From assembly GCA_947174885.1 (NCBI GenBank), contig CAMWKO010000007.1, positions 1 through 64,000 on the forward strand: a DNA stretch of 64,000 nucleotides. The letters are read 5' to 3'. The stretch comes from an uncultured Clostridia bacterium. GTDB lineage: Bacteria; Bacillota; Clostridia; Lachnospirales; Lachnospiraceae. Shown here piece after piece: positions 49,136 to 56,908 of the stretch (positions are counted from its first letter, which is position 1; the number at the start of each line of letters is the position of its first letter). A model generated the notes under the pieces. That model saw nothing but the letters and a program-made list of their open reading frames with translations. It was not told the DNA's origin and did not search any database. The position numbers were made by a program, and so were the translations under genes.

Positions 49136-49342
49136 CAAATCGGACAGTTTACAAGTTATTTAAAAACTGAGAAAACAAGTCATTTGAACAGGAATAATTA
49201 AAAACTTTTTTTGGAAGATTGTTATTCCTTTCGGAGTTTCGGTATTCTTTATTAAAAAAATTAATATAAAAGTTTATTTTAACGGCAATATAATATATAA
49301 TATGGAAAGAAATAAATATGATTTAAGCATTAGGAGGCAAAT

Positions 49343-50329
49343 ATGAGTACACGTATTGGAATTATTGGTTATGGAAATTTGGGACGAGGTGTAGAATGTG
49401 CTATACGTCAGAATAATGATATGGAGTTAGTAGCGGTATTTACACGAAGAGATCCTGCTACAGTATCCATTCTTACAGATACAGCTAAGGTTTGCAGTGT
49501 TGACGGGATATCAGAATGGAAAGATAAAATAGATGTTATGATTTTATGTGGCGGTAGTGCAACAGATTTACCGACACAGACACCGGAGTATGTAAAATAC
49601 TTTAATGTAGTTGACAGCTTTGACACTCATGCCCGTATTCCCGAGCATTTTTCAAAAGTAGATGCAGCTGCAAAGGAAAGCGGACATATAGGTATTATCT
49701 CAGTGGGTTGGGACCCAGGAATGTTTTCCCTTAATCGTCTTTATGCAAATGCTATTTTGCCGGAAGGAAGTGACTATACCTTCTGGGGAAAGGGTGTAAG
49801 TCAGGGACATTCAGATGCTATCAGGCGTGTTCCGGGAGTTAAAAATGCAAAGCAGTATACTATACCGGTAGACAGTACTTTAGAAGCAGTTCGCGAAGGC
49901 TCAAATCCTGAGCTTACTACAAGACAGAAGCACACAAGAGAATGTTTTGTAGTTCTTGAAGAGGGTGCAGATGCAGCAAAAGTTGAAGAAGCCATTAAAA
50001 CTATGCCAAACTATTTTGCTGATTATGATACTACAGTTCATTTTATATCAGAAGAAGAGCTTATTGCAAATCATAGCGGAATACCACATGGAGGCTTTGT
50101 AATAAGAAGTGGTTTAACAGGCTGGAATAATGAAAATAAACACATTATTGAGTATAGCTTAAAGCTTGATTCAAATCCTGAATTTACTACAAGTGTTCTT
50201 ATAGCTTATGCCAGAGCAGCACATCGTCTTGCAAAAGAAGGACAGAGTGGCTGTAAAACGGTATTTGATATTGCACCGTCATATCTTAGTGCAAAAAGCG
50301 GTGAGGAATTAAGGGCTGCAATGTTATAA
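49343..50329 (+). CDS. ddh: meso-Diaminopimelate D-dehydrogenase
   Basis: 'TRIGIIGYGNLGRGVECAIRQNNDMELVAVFTRRDP', 'VVDSFDTHARIPEHF', 'VGWDPGMFSLNRLYANAILPEGSDYTFWGKGVSQGHSDAIRRV'. Confidence 0.96.
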   Translation: MSTRIGIIGYGNLGRGVECAIRQNNDMELVAVFTRRDPATVSILTDTAKVCSVDGISEWKDKIDVMILCGGSATDLPTQTPEYVKYFNVVDSFDTHARIPEHFSKVDAAAKESGHIGIISVGWDPGMFSLNRLYANAILPEGSDYTFWGKGVSQGHSDAIRRVPGVKNAKQYTIPVDSTLEAVREGSNPELTTRQKHTRECFVVLEEGADAAKVEEAIKTMPNYFADYDTTVHFISEEELIANHSGIPHGGFVIRSGLTGWNNENKHIIEYSLKLDSNPEFTTSVLIAYARAAHRLAKEGQSGCKTVFDIAPSYLSAKSGEELRAAML

Positions 50330-50339
50330 TGCAGGTAAT

Positions 50340-50524
50340 CTTGAGTTTCCGTATTTTTATTTTTAGCTTCAAAAAGCTTACATCATCATAACAATGTAAG
50401 CATCTTGCACAAAAAATCACAGATGAAAACTCACTTTCATCTGCAACTTTTTTTGCAAGATGTCTATGTTGCCTTTGGCAACAAGACTTTTTAAAGCTAA
50501 AAATAAAAAATACGGAAACTCTAA
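50340..50524. mobile_element. Palindromic MITE-like element, copy E3
   Basis: TIR CTTGAGTTTCCGTATTTTTATTTTTAGCTTCAAAAAG ... TTAAAGCTAAAAATAAAAAATACGGAAACTC; exactly flanked by 15-bp direct repeats TATAATGCAGGTAAT (50325-50339, 50525-50539). Confidence 0.92.
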
Positions 50525-50632
50525 TATAATGCAGGTAATATGTTTACATCGTTTTAAAACTTTAGACTGCATTATCCTGAAAATTCAAAATACTAAAACT
50601 CAGGAATAAAAAATAAAAATTTACTTAATTAT

Positions 50633-50686
50633 TTACAAATGTAATCCGATATATAATGCGAAGGCAGATTTAGTACTACCATAGTA
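50633..50686 (+). promoter_or_regulatory. Candidate BlaI operators
   Basis: TTACAAATGTAA (50633-50644; TACA..TGTA core) and TACTAccaTAGTA (50674-50686) upstream of blaI. Confidence 0.6.
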
Positions 50687-50758
50687 TTGATTGTCGGATA
50701 GAAAATGGGCATACTTTAAAAGGTATGTTCATTTTCAATTATTGTCAGGAGGAATTTT

Positions 50759-51160
50759 ATGGGAGAACTTACACCCAGTGAAAATGAATGGACTATTATG
50801 GAAGTGGTTTGGAGAAGTAAGGAAAGAATTACTGCCACAAAAATTATTGAAGAATTATCAGGCGTTTTGGATATTAGTAAAAAAACTGTCAGAGTAATGA
50901 TAAACAGACTGGTTTCAAAGGGGTTGTTAGATTATGTTGTGGATGAAAATGATGCAAGAGTATATCACTACTTTCCTAAAAGAAGCAAAGAAGAATGCCT
51001 GAAAATGAAAAGTGAAAGATTTATAAATAATTATTTTGGAGGAGACAGGAGTCTGGCAGTTGCTAATTTTTTAAAAGCGTCAGATATAACAGAAGAGCAG
51101 ATTGATGAGCTTAGAAGTATTTTAGATACTTTGGAGGATAGTAAACACAAACACTTATGA
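50759..51160 (+). CDS. BlaI/MecI/CopY family repressor
   Basis: 'LTPSENEWTIMEVVWRSKERITATKIIEELSG...KKTVRVMINRLVSKGLLDYVVDENDARVYHYFP'. Confidence 0.93.
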   Translation: MGELTPSENEWTIMEVVWRSKERITATKIIEELSGVLDISKKTVRVMINRLVSKGLLDYVVDENDARVYHYFPKRSKEECLKMKSERFINNYFGGDRSLAVANFLKASDITEEQIDELRSILDTLEDSKHKHL

Positions 51161-51180
51161 TTTAAGCATTAGGAGGCAAA

Positions 51181-52491
51181 ATGAAGGAGATACTTGAAAT
51201 AATAAAGAACTTTTCGGATTTTGCAGCAGTATTCTGCTTTACCAAGTGCATTAAGGCAATGGTATGTGCTTTTATTCTGTTTCCATTTATACTGATTTTA
51301 AGAAAAACTTTAAAAAATGCAAATACAAATATAAAGCTTGGATTACTTCTATTATTTATTCCTATGGTATTTATGGGGAATAGCAAGTTGTTTTACTATA
51401 CGGGCTTTGTAAAAGTAACCGTATTTTTGAATAAGATAATAAAACCTGAATACGGAAAAATATATTTTGCTGTGGTATTTATACTTTTAGTGAGATATTT
51501 ATACATGAATATTGTATTTAATCATAAGATAAGGAAGTTAAAAAATACAGAAAACAGAGAAATACTTCTGGATATTATAGAAGATATTACGCTAAAAGAC
51601 AGAGTTGTTCTGATAAAGAAATATTTGCAAAAAACTAAATTATATATTACCGAGGAAAATATAAGTCCTTTCTCAGGAGGAATATTAAAACCATACATAG
51701 TATTGCCAAGAGATATAATTGAAAATTGGGAAGATAAAGATTTCAAAGCAATACTTATACACGAGCTGTTACATATAAAATCCGGACATATCATATATTT
51801 TATTATTTTTGATTTAATAAAGATATATTGGTGGATTAACCCTTTTGTGTATATTTGTAAAAAGCTGGTACAGGAGGATGCGGAAAAAGCCTGTGATGAA
51901 AGCACTGTTTATTATTCGCAGATAGAGAGGCAGGAATATGGTAATTTACTGTTGGATATGACATGTGTTTTAAATGAAGTGGAAAATCGCAGTATTGCAT
52001 CATTTGTGGATAGGAATGGATTTCGGACTTTAAAGAAAAGGCTTCTTAACTTAAAAAAGAAAAGTATTGAAAGGCTTCCCGAAATAAACAGAAAAATATC
52101 AGGAGTATTTTTAATATGTCTTGTGTGTATAACATGCAGTATTGTTATGACCTCATATCCAAGATATACTAAAATAGAAGAAATATCTGTATATGATGAA
52201 AAAATTAATATTATTACATATGATATAAATAAGGAGTGTCAGATAGCGTGGATAGTAGATGACAGACTCGTAATAGATGAAGAGGGTTTTAGAGAATATA
52301 TACTTAATAATGATATACATGATGAATATGTATATTTATCTTATGGTACAATCATGAAAGTACCGGGAGTAGGCGGCATGGGATATGTGGGTATGGTATC
52401 TACAGCGGATTGTACAGACATAATATATTTAATTGATGATAATAATATAAAAAATATAATATTAGAGTTTTGTATTAAGTATTTAATTTAA
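51181..52491 (+). CDS. BlaR1/M56 family membrane metallopeptidase
   Basis: 'AILIHELLHIKSGHIIYF' (HExxH), 'EDAEKACDESTVYY', TM helices; no penicillin-sensor domain. Confidence 0.9.
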   Translation: MKEILEIIKNFSDFAAVFCFTKCIKAMVCAFILFPFILILRKTLKNANTNIKLGLLLLFIPMVFMGNSKLFYYTGFVKVTVFLNKIIKPEYGKIYFAVVFILLVRYLYMNIVFNHKIRKLKNTENREILLDIIEDITLKDRVVLIKKYLQKTKLYITEENISPFSGGILKPYIVLPRDIIENWEDKDFKAILIHELLHIKSGHIIYFIIFDLIKIYWWINPFVYICKKLVQEDAEKACDESTVYYSQIERQEYGNLLLDMTCVLNEVENRSIASFVDRNGFRTLKKRLLNLKKKSIERLPEINRKISGVFLICLVCITCSIVMTSYPRYTKIEEISVYDEKINIITYDINKECQIAWIVDDRLVIDEEGFREYILNNDIHDEYVYLSYGTIMKVPGVGGMGYVGMVSTADCTDIIYLIDDNNIKNIILEFCIKYLI

Positions 52492-52525
52492 AAATTTTAA
52501 TGCTGAAGTTCTGATAATATTAAAT

Positions 52526-52707
52526 CTTGAGTTTTCGTATTTTTATTTCTAGGTTTAAAAAGTTATGCTGCCTGTTGCAACATATACATCCTGTACAAAA
52601 ATTGCAGATGAAAGTAAACTTTAATCTACGATTTTTTGCAGGATGCTTACATTAATTATACTGCTGTAAGCTGTTTAAACTTAAAAATAAAAATACGGAA
52701 ACTCAAG
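52526..52707. mobile_element. Palindromic MITE-like element, copy E4
   Basis: CTTGAGTTTTCGTATTTTTATTT ... AAAAATAAAAATACGGAAACTCAAG, exactly flanked by 8-bp direct repeat TATTAAAT (52518-52525 and 52708-52715). Confidence 0.93.
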
Positions 52708-52777
52708 TATTAAATACATTGACATTTTATTGTATTATGCTAAACTACAAGAAATTTAAGTAGTGGAAGGTTAATCC

Positions 52778-54109
52778 GTGGATACAAGTATTGATTTAGT
52801 AAAAGGAAAAGTTTTGAGAGTATTGATTTTATTTTCAATACCGTTTTTATTTTCAAACATTTTTCAGCAGCTATATAATATGATTGATACCTTTATAGTG
52901 GGTAATGCACTGGATGAAAGTGCATTGGCTGCTATAGGTGCCTGTGGCGCAATCTATGAGCTTTTGGTAGGATTTGCAGTAGGTATTGGTAATGGGCTTA
53001 GTATTATAGTGGCAAAATATTTTGGTGCAGGGGATGAAAAAATGGTACGCAAGTCGGTAGGCGCAGCAATTATTATAGGACTGATAGTAACAGTTGTGCT
53101 TATGATATTTTCTGTGACTTTGCTATATCCAATGCTGAATCTGCTCAATACACCTGCTGATATCATCGATGAAGCATATTCTTATATTGGAATTATAGGA
53201 ATATTTGTAGGAGTAATGCTTGCTTATAATTTGTTGGCGGGTTTTTTAAAAGCTATTGGTAACAGCTTTATGCCACTTGTATTTTTGATTATATCAACTG
53301 TTATAAATATTATATTGGATTATATATTTATCGTAAATCTGGGCATAGGAATTAAGGGGGCAGCAATAGCAACTGTTTTGGCGCAGCTTATATCGGCTGT
53401 TTTGTGTGGTGTTTTCATATATAAAAAATATAGATATATATTACCTGATAAAGAGGATATGAAGGTGGATAGGCAGCTATATGGTGAATTGTGGGCACAG
53501 GGACTTTCAATGGGATTTATGTCTTCAATAGTTTCTATAGGCACGGTTGTTTTACAGTACTCTATTAATGGATTGGGAACAATGATTATAGCAGGTCATA
53601 CGGCAGCCAGAAAAATATTTGCATTTTCTACCCTTCCCATTACTACATTGGGAATGTCTATTACTACTTATGTGTCACAAAATAAGGGTGCCGGAAAAAA
53701 GGATAGAATATTAAAAGGAGCAAAATACGCAAATGTTATGACTACAGTATGGAGTATAATTGCTGCTGTTATATTGATACCTTTCTCAGAGATATTAGTA
53801 CGGCTTTTGTCAGGCTCGGAAAACATGGAAGTATTGACAAATGGTGCCAATTACCTGAAATTCAATGTACTGTTTTATATACCGTTGGGGATTCTTATTA
53901 ATATGAGATGTATACTGCAAGGTATTGGATATAAGATTTTACCGTTGATATCAAGTATTATTGAACTTCTGGGAAAAGTAGTATTTACATTCCTTCTTAT
54001 TCCTGACCTTAATTATACGGGTGTTATAATATGTGAGCCTGTAGTATGGTGTCTTATGGCAATACAGCTTACTGTATCCTTTTACAGGAATCGATATATC
54101 CGGGATTAG
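52778..54109 (+). CDS. MATE family efflux transporter
   Basis: 'IPFLFSNIFQQLYNMIDTFIVGNALDESALAAIGACGAIYELLVGFAVGIGNGLSIIVAKYFGAGDE', 12 TM. Confidence 0.93.
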   Translation: MDTSIDLVKGKVLRVLILFSIPFLFSNIFQQLYNMIDTFIVGNALDESALAAIGACGAIYELLVGFAVGIGNGLSIIVAKYFGAGDEKMVRKSVGAAIIIGLIVTVVLMIFSVTLLYPMLNLLNTPADIIDEAYSYIGIIGIFVGVMLAYNLLAGFLKAIGNSFMPLVFLIISTVINIILDYIFIVNLGIGIKGAAIATVLAQLISAVLCGVFIYKKYRYILPDKEDMKVDRQLYGELWAQGLSMGFMSSIVSIGTVVLQYSINGLGTMIIAGHTAARKIFAFSTLPITTLGMSITTYVSQNKGAGKKDRILKGAKYANVMTTVWSIIAAVILIPFSEILVRLLSGSENMEVLTNGANYLKFNVLFYIPLGILINMRCILQGIGYKILPLISSIIELLGKVVFTFLLIPDLNYTGVIICEPVVWCLMAIQLTVSFYRNRYIRD

Positions 54110-54291
54110 AGTTTCCGTATTTTTTTATTTTTGGATTCAAAAAGTCTTGTTGCCAAAGGCAACATAGACATCTTGCACAAAAAGTTGCAGATGAAAGTTC
54201 ACTTTTATCTACAATTTTTTGTGCAAGATGCTTACATCATATGATGATGTAAGCTTTTTGAAGCCAAAAATAAAAAATACGGAAACTCAAG
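54106..54291. mobile_element. Palindromic MITE-like element, copy E5
   Basis: TTAGAGTTTCCGTATTTTTTTATTTTTGG ... CCAAAAATAAAAAATACGGAAACTCAAG; flanked by ATCCGGGA (54098-54105) and ATTCGGGA (54292-54299). Confidence 0.92.
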
Positions 54292-54509
54292 ATTCGGGAA
54301 AGGTAATGAATATTAAAACTTTTAAGGTATGCCATGACAGTAATAGACATAATTCATTGGTAAAAACTCATAAATTTTGGAAATAAATAATAAAAAACTT
54401 ATAAAAAATGCAAAAAAGGTATTGAAATATTTAATGAATGTTATTATAATATAGCTATTAGTAACTTGATTACTTAAAAACAACATTTATAAAAGAAAGG
54501 GATTGAAAA

Positions 54510-55031
54510 ATGAGAAAAATTTTCAAGAAAATCGCTGCTTTTGTTGCAACAGCAGCAATGGTAACAACAATTTGTGGAACTGTACTTGCAGACGATACAT
54601 ACAGTGTCATCGGTACAATTAATGGTAACTGGGATACAGATACAGATTTAGTAGCTCAGGGAGATGGAACATACTCAGTAGTAATTGAAGATGTAGAGCC
54701 AGGTTCTTATGAATTCAAGGTTCGTACAAATCACGCATGGGATATTGGCGAATATAACCTTGAAGGTGATGCAAGCAGTGGCGGTGCTAACATTGTATGG
54801 GAAGTAACAGAGAAATGTAACGTAACAGTAACTTTTGATGGTGAAAAGGTTACAGTAGTTAATGGAACAGCAGCAGCTCCAGCAGAACCAGCAGCTCCAG
54901 CAGAACCAGCAGATGAGCCAGCTCCAACAGCTCCACAGACAGGTGATGCAACTCCAGTTGCAGCAGCAGTAGTAGCTATGTTAGCTATGGGATGTGCAGT
55001 ATTAGTTTTAAATGCAAAGAAAGCTAGATAA
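54510..55031 (+). CDS. Secreted wall-anchored protein with X25-like/starch-binding domain
   Basis: Signal peptide; 'YSVIGTINGNWDTDTDLVAQGDGTYSVVIEDVEPGSYEFKVRTNHAWDIGEYNL'; Pro/Ala linker; C-term 'PQTGDATPVAAAVVAMLAMGCAVLVLNAKKAR' sortase-type signal. Confidence 0.8.
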   Translation: MRKIFKKIAAFVATAAMVTTICGTVLADDTYSVIGTINGNWDTDTDLVAQGDGTYSVVIEDVEPGSYEFKVRTNHAWDIGEYNLEGDASSGGANIVWEVTEKCNVTVTFDGEKVTVVNGTAAAPAEPAAPAEPADEPAPTAPQTGDATPVAAAVVAMLAMGCAVLVLNAKKAR

Positions 55032-55050
55032 TTAAATACTTTGATTCATG

Positions 55051-55085
55051 ACAATGGAAAACTCGCAAAGCGTGTTTTCCATTGT
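55051..55085 (+). terminator. Rho-independent terminator
   Basis: ACAATGGAAAAC-loop-GTTTTCCATTGT. Confidence 0.75.
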
Positions 55086-55106
55086 TTAAATTAAATGTAA
55101 AAAAGA

Positions 55107-55140
55107 AAGTGATATGTAGATTCATATCACTTCTTTTTTT
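55107..55140 (+). terminator. Second hairpin terminator
   Basis: AAGTGATATG-tagatt-CATATCACTT-cTTTTTTT. Confidence 0.8.
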
Positions 55141-55462
55141 ATTCAAGCAAGCAAAGAGCCAAAGTCAGGCTTGCTTGAACTTGGCTATTGCTGAAAGGTC
55201 ATATACCCCACAGCCCTGTTACACTGCAAGTTTGATGCTTTGTAGCTTGCTGATGGGTATTTGACTTTACTGCTTCATGTGATATAGTTTCAGAAAATTT
55301 ATATTTTTGTGCATATTGCTATAAAAAAACACAAAAAAATATAAAAAATATATGAAAATCGTTTATAACTATTGAAAATAATTGTATAGGCTATTATAAT
55401 AGATATATCAGTAAATGAATTGATATGGAAACTCAATAAAAGGAAGGAAAGGGATTTTAAGA

Positions 55463-56689
55463 ATGAGAAAAATTTTTAAAAAAGTAGTTACAGCAGTAGC
55501 TTCAATGGCTATGCTGGCTGGTATGGTTGCGGGAATGCCTACCTTAGATGCTAAGGCAGGATCGCTTGTTTGTAAAAAAAATATTTATGTATCAGTTCCT
55601 AGTGATACAGTGGGGGTTGGTATCAATGTATGGCAAGGCTTAGATACAACGGCCGGAAATGCATCAGATAATGTAACGTGGGCAAAGGCAATGACTAAGG
55701 TACAAAATGGTTTATTCAAAATTACTGGTGATATGTATGATGATTTTACAACAGGAGGAGGATTACAGATAATAATTCTAGATGCAGATGGTAGTAATAT
55801 TGGTGAATATAAAACAGATAGCTCACAAAAAACAACATACTGGAATGATGTAAATACAGCAATGTTAGATAGTGATATGACTGATGTATGGCTAGAATTA
55901 GATAAAGATAATGATTGGACAGTTAAGGTTGGTTCAGAAGTTAAAATTGTAGCTACAGATGCTGAAATTGCAGCAGCAGCAGAAGCTAAGATTGATACAG
56001 CATTAGCATTAGAAGCTACAAAGGCAAACAAGTCAGCATATGATACAGCAAAATCAGCATATGATGGACTTACAGCTGCACAGAAGGCATTAGTTACTTC
56101 ATCAAAGGTTACAACTTTAACATCACGTATTGCTACAATTCAGGCAATTATTGATGCAGAAAATGCAGCAGCATCAGGTACTCTTACAATATATGTAACA
56201 GCTGAAGACGGTTGGGAAACAATGAATGTATATGGATGGGATGGTGCTGATTTTGGTGCTTGGCCAGGAAAAGCAACAACACCTTGTGAAAAGAATGATG
56301 GATGGTTCTCATTATCATTCAATATTACACAGGCAACAAACCTTATTTTTAATAACGGAGATGGTGTTCAGACAGATGATATTAATGGTGTTACAGCTGG
56401 TACATATTGGTATGTGATAAAAACAGCTGAAGATGGTAGTGTAACTTATGAAGTTTCTACAACAGCTCCAACAGGATGGGTTGAAGAGCAGGCAGTAGTT
56501 ATTGAGCAGGTAACAACAGTTCCAACAGAAAACGGTGAAGAGCAGGCTCCTACAACAGCTCCAACAGAAAACGGAGAAGCACAGGCTCCTACAACAGCTG
56601 ACACAACTCCTGTTGCAGTAGCAGTAGTAGCTATCTTAGCACTTGGTTTAGGAGTAGTTGCATTAAACTCAAAGAAAGTAAACAGATAA
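55463..56689 (+). CDS. Secreted starch-binding-module (CBM26-like) surface protein
   Basis: Signal peptide similar to upstream gene (MRKIFKK); 'LTIYVTAEDGWETMNVYGWDGADFGAWPGKATTPCEKNDGWFSLSFNITQATNLIFNNGDGVQTDDI'; C-term TM anchor paralogous to 54510 gene. Confidence 0.78.
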   Translation: MRKIFKKVVTAVASMAMLAGMVAGMPTLDAKAGSLVCKKNIYVSVPSDTVGVGINVWQGLDTTAGNASDNVTWAKAMTKVQNGLFKITGDMYDDFTTGGGLQIIILDADGSNIGEYKTDSSQKTTYWNDVNTAMLDSDMTDVWLELDKDNDWTVKVGSEVKIVATDAEIAAAAEAKIDTALALEATKANKSAYDTAKSAYDGLTAAQKALVTSSKVTTLTSRIATIQAIIDAENAAASGTLTIYVTAEDGWETMNVYGWDGADFGAWPGKATTPCEKNDGWFSLSFNITQATNLIFNNGDGVQTDDINGVTAGTYWYVIKTAEDGSVTYEVSTTAPTGWVEEQAVVIEQVTTVPTENGEEQAPTTAPTENGEAQAPTTADTTPVAVAVVAILALGLGVVALNSKKVNR

Positions 56690-56750
56690 TTAAGATTAGA
56701 TTTTAATGAATGGTTTATAGTATAAGTTTTTATTAAAGAATAAAAGGCAT

Positions 56751-56785
56751 AAAAAGTCCTTACTATTAATGTAAGGACTTTTTTA
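56751..56785 (+). terminator. Rho-independent terminator
   Basis: AAAAAGTCCTTAC-tattaat-GTAAGGACTTTTTT. Confidence 0.9.
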
Positions 56786-56908
56786 TAAAAAGAATATTTT
56801 TAAATATTAATTTGAACATGTTTACATATATTTAAAAATAAGGTGTCAATATATTATCAGTTGATAAGATATGGACTCCAAAAAATAAAAAGGAGGGAAT
56901 AAACTTCT

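Noticed and set aside
34406-54291. Palindromic elements considered simply as Rho-independent terminators
   Set aside because: They hold hairpins and T-runs, but the ~180-bp length, long TIRs and exact flanking direct repeats are better explained by a mobile element.
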